Source: Halopseudomonas pelagia CL-AP6 (lineage in GTDB: Bacteria; Pseudomonadota; Gammaproteobacteria; Pseudomonadales; Pseudomonadaceae). From it: DNA of 64,000 nucleotides. Below the pieces are notes generated by a model, which was given only the letters and a program-made list of their open reading frames with translations, was not told the origin of the DNA and ran no database searches. Of the stretch, positions 28,994-36,774 are shown piece after piece (position 1 is the first letter of the stretch; every line of letters starts with the position of its first letter). The translations under genes were made by a program, and so were the position numbers. Location: assembly GCF_000410875.1 (NCBI RefSeq), contig NZ_AROI01000002.1, forward strand, positions 173,216-237,215, in the 5' to 3' direction.

Positions 28994-29962
28994 TCACGCC
29001 ACCAATGTCAAAGCATGATCCAACGCTTTCTGCTTCAGTGTGGCTCCCTGGCCAAACCAGGCTGAGTCCAGGCGGTTATCATTGCTACGCGCTTGCTTCT
29101 CATGGTCAACGTATTCAGTCACCGCGCAGAGCAATCCCCAGGCAGTATCCTGAGCTGATTCCAGCTGGGAGCCACGACCTCCACCGTGATACAGGTCCTG
29201 CACCTTCTCCAGCGCTCGGTGCTGGGTCAGCTGCCGCCTATCCTCGACATCCTCCTCAGCATCACAGATGACCTTGAGGAAGTACTTCAGGGAGTCGGGG
29301 TAACTGATCTTGCGTTGTGACAACATTTTCATGCGATACATAAAGTCATCCCACTGGGATACCGAAATGCCCAGTTGGCGCTTTACATCCTGGGGCTTGA
29401 ACTCGGTGCTGTGAGGCACCCGGATCGACTGGGGCGCGCCGTTGAGCGCGATGGCCAAGGTGTTATTGCACACCACCCGTACCGTCGTCGGTGTGGCCAC
29501 CGTTGCCAAGGTTCCATCACAGGAGGTAGCCAGCAGCACATAACCATTGACCTGATCGTTACCCTTGAGCACAGACGCGTGCCCGGTACGAGCGAGTGCC
29601 CAGAACTTGCGACCGCCCTTGAGCACGCCAGCGGTTTCCAGCTCAAAGCCAGCGTGCTCAGTAAGATCCCGGTAGAACTCCAAGACATCCCATGGCTGTA
29701 CCACCTTGTATCGTTGGGAGACCACCGAGAGCGGTGCCTTGGTGTCAGAGCGGTACAGCACTTTCTGTTCCGGGAAGGCATGGATGCTGCCAAGGTGTGA
29801 TCCCGAGTTCGCCACAAAGCGCACCGGAGACTCTTCGATATGCCAGTTCATTCCGGCTTCGTGCTGCCAGACCTCCAGTGGTTGATGACGGGATAACTGG
29901 CTACCAAGGCCGTGCCAGGGCGGGGTCGCAACGTAGGCCATTTTTTCAATTTCGTGTGCCAT
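28994..29962 (-). CDS. DUF932 domain-containing protein (phage/plasmid-like)
   Basis: The 322-aa protein starts MAHEIEKMAYVATPPWHGLG, the typical DUF932 opening, from the ATG at 29962 with GGAGAAAACC upstream; a longer frame adds 17 unlikely residues. Conserved blocks include RYKVVQPWDVLEFYRDLTEH, VLLATSCDGTLATVATPTTV and VVCNNTLAIAL. The family is a common accessory gene of phages, plasmids and integrative elements. Its activity is unknown, but it is repeatedly found next to YqaJ and RadC proteins, as here. Confidence 0.88.
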   Translation of the reverse strand: MAHEIEKMAYVATPPWHGLGSQLSRHQPLEVWQHEAGMNWHIEESPVRFVANSGSHLGSIHAFPEQKVLYRSDTKAPLSVVSQRYKVVQPWDVLEFYRDLTEHAGFELETAGVLKGGRKFWALARTGHASVLKGNDQVNGYVLLATSCDGTLATVATPTTVRVVCNNTLAIALNGAPQSIRVPHSTEFKPQDVKRQLGISVSQWDDFMYRMKMLSQRKISYPDSLKYFLKVICDAEEDVEDRRQLTQHRALEKVQDLYHGGGRGSQLESAQDTAWGLLCAVTEYVDHEKQARSNDNRLDSAWFGQGATLKQKALDHALTLVA

Positions 29963-30046
29963 GGTTTTCTCCAGACGGCATAAACCGCCCCAGCCGTGCA
30001 GAGGCCAGGGCAATGAATAAGTAAATGGATTGGGGGAGATGAAACG

Positions 30047-30367
30047 TCAGAAATGAGCGCGACAATCGGTGCAGCGGTGGTGACAGAACAGGTGCTGATC
30101 AACCACTTTGCCCAGTCGTAGACCGGCCAAGCAGCCAGCAAAGGCCCCGGCAATCGCACCGAGCACAGCACCCGCACCAACACCGGCAGGCCCAGCGATG
30201 ACACCGACCTGCATGCCAATGCGGCTACCGATCAAAGCGCCGGTAGGGCCGGACGTAACAGCACCACTGACAGCGCCGGCAACGGTACCGACAGTGCCAC
30301 CTACACGCTGGCCGTAATTGGTGTGCACCACCCGCAGTGAACCGCAGCGGGGACAGAGTTTGGTCAT
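30047..30367 (-). CDS. Small zinc-ribbon plus glycine-zipper membrane protein
   Basis: The 106-aa protein starts at the ATG at 30367 (GAGGAATCCC upstream). It opens MTKLCPRCGSLRVV with one CxxC and ends FCHHRCTDCRAHF with a second set of Cys/His. Between them is a long Gly/Ala-rich hydrophobic segment (GTVGTVAGAVSGAVTSG, GAVLGAIAGAFAGCLAGLRL), glycine-zipper style. The layout suggests two membrane hairpins flanked by metal-binding ends. It is the first gene of the right-to-left module. No function is known to me. Confidence 0.7.
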   Translation of the reverse strand: MTKLCPRCGSLRVVHTNYGQRVGGTVGTVAGAVSGAVTSGPTGALIGSRIGMQVGVIAGPAGVGAGAVLGAIAGAFAGCLAGLRLGKVVDQHLFCHHRCTDCRAHF

Positions 30368-30578
30368 ACGGGATTCCTCATGAGACAGGCCAGTTGAGCG
30401 GACTGGCTGTGGTAGGCTCATGGGGGTTATGTAGGGTTGAAGAAAGTTTGAGTTGAGAGTTTGGGACATTGGAGCTCGTGCCCAATACTGCAGATGTAGC
30501 CGCTTCCGGCCAGTCTCTCGTCTCTGCTGTAGTGTCGACCTAGGGCCAAATAATTAAGACATCAACGAAGGTAAGTCG

Positions 30579-31430
30579 ATGAGCGAAAAAAGCGAGCCCC
30601 TGAAAGAGTTGCGTGCAGTAATTCAAGGGCAGTTGGATCTCTTGAACTTAACGCTCTTCGTAATGACGGAAGGTCCAGTACTCCGCGAAGGACAATGGCT
30701 TGCTTGTAGCCTTGAGCTAGAGCAAACGCGCGCGACGGCAGCAACTGCCATGGGCGCTGGCCAATCCCTCAATACCATCCTGAAGAATTCGACCGAGCGC
30801 GGCCTTGCAGTTCGCGATCTCTATCCGATTGCTCGGTCCGTCGTTGAGGGATTCATCAACGCAGCATTTTTCACCACGCAGTCCGTTGACGTCTCACAAC
30901 GTGCTTTAAAGCATCGACACTACGCTGCTTGGAAGCATAACAATCGAGTGATTGGCTCTGGCAAATTCATGATGAAATTGGGGGGGGCAAATCCTAAGGC
31001 GACTGCAGCGAGGCTCTTCCCAGAATTCACCGGCCCTGGGAAGGATTCGTGGTGCTCCCTCGACGCGCCATCCAAGATTAGCCGTATAGGCAAAGTCGTG
31101 CAGGCGTCCGGGGGTGCCCTTTTGGGAGCGTATGCAGGTATCTATGCTGTGTCCTCGGAAATCATTCATGGCTCCGTTTATGGCATGAGTTACTTCATGA
31201 GCGCACACAGGGGCCGGGAGCAGACCGTCGAGGCGCTCCAGTCAGGGATCGAGGAACAAATGGTCGATATCTTGTCTGCAGTTAGCCATGCCGCCAGCGG
31301 TTTTATTGCCGCTTTTGCAAATGTTCACCAGTTCGGGCCGCTGGTTTTGGAGGAGCATGAGCTTTTCAAGCAGTTATTCAAAGCTACAACTGGGGACGAC
31401 TGGGTTGGTGGGGGACCACCAGACGAGTAG
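30579..31430 (+). CDS. DUF5677 family protein
   Basis: The 283-aa protein is mostly helical. Features I associate with DUF5677 are LYPIARSVVEGFINAAFFT (residues about 86-104) with the R-x-x-x-E pattern, an HRHYAAWKHNN segment, and YAVSSEIIHGSVYG (residues about 190-203) with its conserved S-x-x-I-H. The family occurs in accessory regions and near defence genes (memory); its activity is unknown. GAAGGTAAGTCG lies upstream of the ATG. It starts an oppositely oriented, more disordered section of the island. Confidence 0.65.
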   Translation: MSEKSEPLKELRAVIQGQLDLLNLTLFVMTEGPVLREGQWLACSLELEQTRATAATAMGAGQSLNTILKNSTERGLAVRDLYPIARSVVEGFINAAFFTTQSVDVSQRALKHRHYAAWKHNNRVIGSGKFMMKLGGANPKATAARLFPEFTGPGKDSWCSLDAPSKISRIGKVVQASGGALLGAYAGIYAVSSEIIHGSVYGMSYFMSAHRGREQTVEALQSGIEEQMVDILSAVSHAASGFIAAFANVHQFGPLVLEEHELFKQLFKATTGDDWVGGGPPDE

Positions 31431-31664
31431 TTTTCAATCCATCTATCGTTCCTGCCTCGTTGGCCGCTCTTGGCCGTTTCTGTCTGTCGCGAGCATCAGC
31501 TACCGGCCAGGAGGGTCGTTGCGGGTAACATCCTTCCTCGCCAGCCAGCCTCAATATCGTGGCCTTCTCCCGCCTAATGCAGCAGTATTAAGGGTGCTTG
31601 CTGTTATTAGAAAACCAAGGCATGCCTGCATCAGCTTGCCTCTATACGAAGGGAAGGGACTCGC

Positions 31665-31985
31665 ATGTTTCTGCGCGCGCTAGAGATTAATGGCTTCAAA
31701 TGCTTCAACGCTGGCTTCTCTATCGAGTTTCACAAGGGACTGAACGTTTTAGTCGGAGAGAACGGCTCCGGCAAGACAGGCGTCGTAAGTGCAATTCGGC
31801 AGCTCTTCAATGACTCGGAGTCAGGCAAGCGTTCAATCCACGAACGCGACTTTTATCGCGGCTTTGAAGTTGCCTCAGTGCCTGCCGAGACTATTCGCAT
31901 TGAGGCAACCTTGCTATATTCTAGCAATGCCACATTATTGGGGGCGGCGAGTGGCGGCCGTCATTCTATAAAGACACCAAATTGA
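31665..31985 (+). pseudogene. Truncated OLD-type ATPase/nuclease, N-terminal fragment
   Basis: This 106-aa frame matches the start of OLD-family AAA ATPases: MFLRALEINGFKCFNAGFSI, then Walker A VGENGSGKTGVVSAIRQLF (residues about 31-49). The match stops near residue 85, and the next residues are unlike the family (ATLLGAASGGRHSIKTPN). The remaining 500 or so residues, including Walker B and the Toprim nuclease, are missing. OLD proteins act in phage exclusion, so this is a remnant of a second defence gene. Confidence 0.8.
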
Positions 31986-31995
31986 GGAGCAACTG

Positions 31996-32349
31996 ATGGA
32001 ACTTGTGAAGTGGATATTCTGGTGGATGGTAGCGGCTGCTTCGGGCGGGTTACTTTTAGCCCTGCTGACGGCTATAAAGGTGCGTTACCCTTCGTGGTTG
32101 AGGTTGGCGCACGGTGGGCTCGCCTTCGCGGGACTCGTGACGCTGGTCTATGCGTTGTTTAGCGGCGGGCCCGATGCTTCGATTCCGCAGGCCGCTTTCT
32201 GGGCGCTGGGCCTGCTGGTAGCAGCCTTTCTGGGAGGGGCGTTGTTTTTTGGGGTGCTGTTCCGTAACGCCAAGCCTTGGTGGGCGATCATCGGGCACGG
32301 CGGCTTGGCGTTGGCGGGCGTTGTCGTGCTATTTATGGCCGCCTATTAA
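31996..32349 (+). CDS. Small four-helix membrane protein
   Basis: The 117-aa protein has four predicted membrane helices, near residues 6-26, 36-54, 65-87 and 95-116, with short charged loops (KVRYPSW, FRNAKPW). GAGGAG precedes the ATG. It is GC-rich like the backbone, unlike much of the island, and lies directly after the truncated ATPase. It therefore may have arrived with the rearrangement that cut that gene. I do not recognise a family. Confidence 0.7.
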   Translation: MELVKWIFWWMVAAASGGLLLALLTAIKVRYPSWLRLAHGGLAFAGLVTLVYALFSGGPDASIPQAAFWALGLLVAAFLGGALFFGVLFRNAKPWWAIIGHGGLALAGVVVLFMAAY

Positions 32350-32491
32350 GGCGCGAGGGTGCCTTGCACCTACACCGTCTGTTTGGTGGCGCGGATTATA
32401 GCTGCACAACAGTTCCGATAGTGTGGACGTGGGCGCATCAGTTTTTTTGGGGGTATAAAGAGCCGACTCAGGTGGGGGACCAGTAAGCGCA

Positions 32492-32522
32492 CCTCATGAA
32501 TTAACCCGGCTTATTCATGAGG
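32492..32522. repeat. Inverted repeat at the probable left end of an IS1380-type element
   Basis: CCTCATGAAT and ATTCATGAGG pair 10/10 around an 11-nt loop containing AACCCGGCTT. Such ends precede IS1380-type transposase genes in memory. It lies about 100 bp upstream of the recognisable transposase remnant. Confidence 0.5.
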
Positions 32523-32599
32523 CCGACCTGAAAACGAAGATAGCGGATGGTATTCTCTCGGAAATTCAGTGTGTTCCGCCAAGAACATGAACCAAGACA

Positions 32600-33618
32600 G
32601 CCATCCGCTATGGGGGAAAGCTTTCCGCCTGGACGCCCTCCTGAAACGGCGCTGTTCGTGTCGAGCTGAGCGGCCAGCGCACCACCAGCGACAGCGGTGC
32701 TCTGTTGTTGCGTGAAACCCTCGAACAGCGGCGTGATCGAGGCGCTGGAGGACAATCTGATCGACCTCCGCAACCCGCTGCGCATCCGTCATTCGCTGGC
32801 CAGCCAGCTTCGCACTCTGGTGCTGCAGCGCGCGATGGGCTGGATCGATCTCAGCGATACCGGCACGCTGCGCCGTGACCCGCTCTGGCAGTTGGCCTGC
32901 AGCGGTGCGCGTGGCATGAAGCCCCTAGCTCAGGGTCGGCTGTCTCAAGCCACGCTGTCGCGGCTGCTGACCTGCATGGGGCGAAATGACAACATCGATG
33001 CTGTGCATGAAGACCTGCTGCTGTTGGTGGTCTGGCGTCTGACCTCGCTGAAGCATGGCCAACGCCCCGAGCAGCTGACGCTGGACATCGACGGCGTGCC
33101 GATCGATGTCCACGGCCACTAGGGTGGCTCGGCGTTTCATGGGCTTTACAGCGCACGGATTTACTCACCGCTGGTGGCTTCGCTGGCCGAAACGGGCGAC
33201 ATGGTGGGTGGCCTGCTGCGCAGCCACATCGGCCTGCAGAAGCTGGCGGCACCGCACCTGAAGCGGCCACCGGGCCGTCAACCCGAGCAGCCTCGGGAGT
33301 GGTGCCACGACCTTGAGTACCAGGCTGGTTCCTGGCCGACGCCACGGCGCGTGGTGCTGGTGGTGCTGGTGCTGGTGGTGCAGGAACGCCCCGATGACCT
33401 GTTGGTGCATGCCTTCTTCCTGGTCACCAACCTCGGCAAGTTCGACTGGCCATCGGAGAAGATCCTGGCGCTCTCCGCAAGCGAGGCAGCGCCGAGGCGT
33501 ACATGGGCAAGGTCAAGTCGGCGCTCGCCGCACACCTCTCATCGACTGATCGCGGCGCCTCCACTGTCTAGGACGCGATGGCCCGCAACGAGGTGAGCCT
33601 GCTGCTCAGCCTCTACGC
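32600..33618 (+). pseudogene. Decayed IS1380-family transposase
   Basis: Blocks of an IS1380 transposase are clear: VIEALEDNLIDLRNPLRIRH, LSRLLTCMGRNDNIDAVHED and LTLDIDGVPIDVHGH. Then comes an in-frame stop (33121), then GGSAFHGLYSARIYSPLVAS and SLAETGDMVGGLL. About 60 codons, including the expected second catalytic Asp (RFDAGF region), are deleted before HIGLQKLAAPHLKRPPGR. A short GTGCTGGTG expansion and a frameshift near 33470 follow. The match ends abruptly near 33618, at the edge of an IS66 element. It cannot make an active transposase. Confidence 0.85.
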
Positions 33619-33644
33619 CGGAGCTGTGGCGTAAGCGTCCGGCC

Positions 33645-35183
33645 ATCACAGGTTGATCGCCGGCTTCCAGTTATGAGGCAGTAACTCGTCGATGGCGCTG
33701 TTCTTCTGCGTCGGCAGTCGACTCAGCACATCTTTCAGATAGGCATAGGGATCATGCCCGTTCAGTTTTGGGACTGAATCAGGGTCATGATGGCGGCAGC
33801 GCGCTGGCCACTGCGTAGCGAGCCGGCGAACAACCAGTTGTTGCGGCCGAGCGCCCAGGGTCGTATCTGGTTTTCGACCCAGTTGTTGTCGATTGGCACA
33901 GCACCGTCATCCAGATAACGCGTCAGCGCCGTCCAGCGTTTCAGACTGTAATCCAGAGCCCTGGCTGTTCCTGATCCATCCGGCACTTTTTCCCGTTGGG
34001 TCAGCATCCATTTATGCAGCGCCTCGGCAATGGGTTTGGCTTGTGTGGCCCTCATGATCTGGCGCTGCTGGGGTGTCAGCTCCTTGGCTTCAGCCTCGAC
34101 CTGGTACAACAGCTTGATGTACTCCAGAGCCTGCTCGGCCAGCGTACTCTGGTTGGCAACGTGCAGGTCGTAGAACTTGCGACGGGCATGCGCCATGCAG
34201 CCGATCTCAATGATGCCTTCGCCGAACCCGGCCTTGTAGCCGGCGTAATCGTCACACACCAGCTTGCCTTTCCAGTCGCCTAAGAAGACGCGGGCATGCT
34301 CACCCGCGCGGCTGGGGGCGAAGTCGTATACGACGGCTTTCAGGTCAGAGAACGGGGTGGTGCTGTAGGCCCAGACGTAGGCTTTGTGGGTTTTCTTCTT
34401 GCCAGGTGCCAACATGCTGACGGGTGTTTCATCCGCGTGCAGGACGCCATGCTCCAGCACCGCCATTCTCAATGTGTCGACCAACGGTTGCAGCTGGACG
34501 CCGCAAGCGCCGATCCATTAGGCCAGGGTGGAGCGCGCAATGGTGAGGCCAGCGCGGCCGAAGATGCGTTCCTGACGGTACAGCGGCAGATGATCAGCGT
34601 ATTTGGCGACCAGCACCTGGGCCAGCAGGCCGGAGGTCGGAATACCCTTGTCGATGACCTGTGCCGGAACCGGCGCCTGGGTCAGGGTACCGCACTGGTT
34701 GCAGGCCCACTTGCCACGGATATGGCGTTCAACGGTGAACACACCGGGTACGTAATCCAGCTTTTCGCTGACGTCTTCGCCGATACGTTTGAGCTGACAC
34801 CCGCAGCGGCACTGCGTGGTCTCGGGTTCGTGATGGATCGGCGTCCGGGGCAGTTCGGACGGCAGCGGCGCTCGTTTGGGCTGCTGCTTGGGCTTAGTGT
34901 CAGAAGGCAGGGTCTCTGCAAGCTCGGCCAGTTCAGCTTCGATGGCTGCGATGTCGCTATCGATCAGCTCTTCGAGCAGCAGCCCTTGATGCCCATCCAG
35001 CTGTTCGCTGCGACGGGCGAATTTGTGGCGTTTAAGTATGGCTATTTCGTGGGTCAGCTTCTCGATCACCGCATCGCGGTGGGCCAGAACCCGGTCCTTG
35101 CTCTCCACGCGATCAAGCAGCTCCATCGCAAGGGCGCGGAGCTGGTCAGTAGAGAGTTGATCGAGGTCGGGTCGCTGAGTCAT
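33645..35183 (-). pseudogene. IS66 transposase TnpC with nonsense codon and frameshift
   Basis: The N-terminal part (35183 to about 34518) has the leucine-rich coiled coil, the zinc-binding CRCGCQ and CNQCG region and ERIFGRAGLTIARSTLA. It then meets TAA at 34515-34517 where the family continues WIGACGVQLQPL in the same frame. The rest, with DETPVSML and the C-terminal NNWVENQIRPWALGRNNWLF catalytic block, reads to 33762. There a one-base loss (IQSQN instead of IQSAKLNGHDP) shifts the frame; the true tail ends near 33645. Two lesions make it inactive. Confidence 0.88.
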
Positions 35184-35258
35184 GGCCGACAGTATGCCAA
35201 GCCCCAGGCCTCGTCGCGATTCCCTTATTTGGTGATGGCTCTGCTGACCAGGTTGTGG

Positions 35259-35594
35259 TTACAGCACCGAGATGACGCCGGCTTCACCCAGACGCTGCCA
35301 GGGCAGCCCCTGAACCAGCGCCATGACCTGCTCATCGGTCAGCTGAAGACGCTCACCACACCAAGGTTCGCCCCAGTGGAACTTGCCTCGGTTCAGTCGG
35401 CGGGCACACAACCAGATACCCAGACCGTCATGGATCAGCACCTTCATCCGGTTGGCCCGTTTGTTGGCAAACAGGTAGGCACAGTGGGGGCGGGCCGAGC
35501 CAAACACCTGAACCACCCGCGCCAGTGCCGTGTCGACACCGGCGCGCATATCCAGCGGTTCGGTCGCCAGCCAGATCTCATCAATGCGGATCAT
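35259..35594 (-). CDS. tnpB: IS66 accessory protein TnpB
   Basis: The 111-aa protein starts MIRIDEIWLATEPLDMRAGV at 35594, overlapping the tnpA stop by ATGA. It has the family block CAYLFANKRANRMKVLIHDG followed by RLNRGKFHW, and is intact. IS66 elements need TnpA, TnpB and TnpC for transposition, so it is non-autonomous with the broken TnpC. Confidence 0.92.
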   Translation of the reverse strand: MIRIDEIWLATEPLDMRAGVDTALARVVQVFGSARPHCAYLFANKRANRMKVLIHDGLGIWLCARRLNRGKFHWGEPWCGERLQLTDEQVMALVQGLPWQRLGEAGVISVL

Positions 35595-35956
35595 CCCAGC
35601 AAATCCCGCAACAGCGTGGCACACTGATGGGCTTGCTCAACGGGCCATTCCACGACAACCGCACCACCGGCGCGGGGTATTTCCATGCGGATGGTATTAG
35701 CTGTATGCGCGGTCGCTTTGCTGGCCGGCGGCGAAGCGATGGGGGCCAGACTGATTGGCATAAACCCGGGTGTTGCCACGACTTCCCGTGCCTCGCTTAT
35801 CCAGCGCCTGACCAGGTTGGCATTGAGATCATTATCCAGAGCAATACGGGCCACAGAGACGCCCGGCTGTCGGCACTGAGCAACGATGCCGGCTTTGAAT
35901 TCAGGAGAAAAACGGCGGCGTGTGCGCTTAGGAGTGATTACGCTTAAGGAGTCCAT
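35591..35956 (-). CDS. tnpA: IS66 accessory protein TnpA
   Basis: The 121-aa protein has an N-terminal helix-turn-helix typical of IS3/IS66 OrfA: RRRFSPEFKAGIVAQCRQPG, VSVARIALDNDLNANLVRRW. The C-terminal half is variable. It is intact and is the first gene of the element. Confidence 0.9.
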   Translation of the reverse strand: MDSLSVITPKRTRRRFSPEFKAGIVAQCRQPGVSVARIALDNDLNANLVRRWISEAREVVATPGFMPISLAPIASPPASKATAHTANTIRMEIPRAGGAVVVEWPVEQAHQCATLLRDLLG

Positions 35957-36017
35957 CGATAGTGTCCACTAGAAAATAAGTGGACACTATCCTGACGGTA
36001 TCAGCGGGACGCTCAAG

Positions 36018-36260
36018 ATGGGATTGCCGGACGGTTACAGGGGAGTTACGCTGCAGCTTAAGGATGGAAGGAGGCTCGCGGGATACCCAAGAGCTTGGCC
36101 GACTGATCCCACAACTGGTCACTATTTGATTATTCAGCCGACGTGGATTGTTGATGGTCGCTACGAACCGGCTGACAGGATTACTTCTATGCTAATTTCC
36201 GTAACCGATGTGGCTTGGACTGAGTTTCTAGATCAGCCGGAGGAAGAAGATGAGTCGTGA
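36018..36260 (+). pseudogene. C-terminal fragment of a membrane-associated protein (DUF6338-like), cut by IS66
   Basis: The 80-residue frame begins right at the IS66 end. Its content (GVTLQLKDGRRLAGYPRAWP, YLIIQPTWI, SMLISVTDVAWTEF) looks like the soluble C-terminal tail of DUF6338-type proteins, which normally follow a membrane N-terminus. No membrane part or convincing ribosome site is present, so I take it as the surviving tail of an interrupted gene. The family call is tentative. It overlaps the first microprotein gene by 11 bp. Confidence 0.5.
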
Positions 36261-36408
36261 TAGAGAGAGCATCGATGAGGTGCTAAGAAAAAGTATTAAT
36301 GAGGGGTTAAACGTTAATCCGCTCATGCCGAGGAACGTTTTGCCGAAAACACCGCCCAAGGATCCGCCAGCTCCCCCGACGAGAGGTCCGACCAAAGAAG
36401 GAGACTGA
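36250..36408 (+). CDS. Proline-rich microprotein 1
   Basis: A 52-codon frame with AGGAAGA upstream. The protein starts MSRDRESIDEVLRKS, has a short helical N-terminus and a proline-rich tail containing PRNVLPKTPPKDPPAPP. It resembles the protein encoded just downstream (36411-36554): both begin MSRD and share RN-x-L-P-x-T-P-P-K-x-P-P. The shared motif argues that it is a real gene. No family known to me. Confidence 0.65.
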   Translation: MSRDRESIDEVLRKSINEGLNVNPLMPRNVLPKTPPKDPPAPPTRGPTKEGD

Positions 36409-36410
36409 GC

Positions 36411-36554
36411 GTGAGCCGCGACGATAAAAAATCGACAAAGCCTATTGGTGAACCTGTCTTTGGCACTATCAATGGGGCTGCCTCCCGGAATATGCTTCCA
36501 CAAACGCCTCCAAAGGCCCCGCCGAAGTTTCCTACGAAACCTAGCGAGTCGTGA
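36411..36554 (+). CDS. Proline-rich microprotein 2
   Basis: A 47-codon frame opening with GTG two bases after the stop of microprotein 1; GGAGACTGAGC upstream supplies the ribosome site. The protein reads MSRDDKKSTKPIGEPVFG at the start and ends with SRNMLPQTPPKAPPKFPT. It is a diverged tandem copy of microprotein 1. Proline-rich, charged and probably disordered. Between it and the integrase (36555-36774) I see no further gene. Confidence 0.65.
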   Translation: MSRDDKKSTKPIGEPVFGTINGAASRNMLPQTPPKAPPKFPTKPSES

Positions 36555-36774
36555 GGTTAGAATAAGGGCAGAACAACGCACAAAATTCGCGTGGAGAAAC
36601 CAACCTGCAGATTAGAGCAACCTGCCTTTTACAGGCTAGTTGCTCAATCGAACCGTGACGTTTAAGGGCATCAAGCTTCTGTCAGGTGATCGGCTGCTTT
36701 TGGCCGATAGTGGTCATGCGCCGGTCGTTTCCAAAGTGGAACGGCTGCTTTCGCCCAGACCTGCTTCAATCAGT

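Larger units (their letters stand above)
33630..36016. mobile_element. IS66-family insertion sequence, transposase broken
   Basis: The left end starts GTAAGCGTCCGGCC (33630), the usual IS66 terminus. The right end near 36005-36016 reads GGGACGCTCAA, an inverted, diverged match (AGCGTCC core shared). Inside, on the minus strand, are tnpA, tnpB and a disrupted tnpC. I see no matching 8-bp target duplication. The left neighbour is IS1380 sequence but the right is not, so the locus has rearranged since insertion. Confidence 0.8.

Noticed and set aside
31288..31683. A 131-codon frame overlapping the end of the DUF5677 gene
   Set aside because: Overlaps two better-supported frames and has no ribosome site or family resemblance.
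33330..33385. GGTGCTGGTG repeats, considered as a CRISPR-like or regulatory array
   Set aside because: It is a short in-frame expansion (VVLVVLVLVV) in the dead IS1380 transposase; there are no spacers.
34296..35627. A 443-codon open frame antisense to the IS66 genes
   Set aside because: It lies opposite tnpC/tnpB/tnpA, whose protein similarity is clear; long antisense frames are a codon-bias effect in GC-rich genes.
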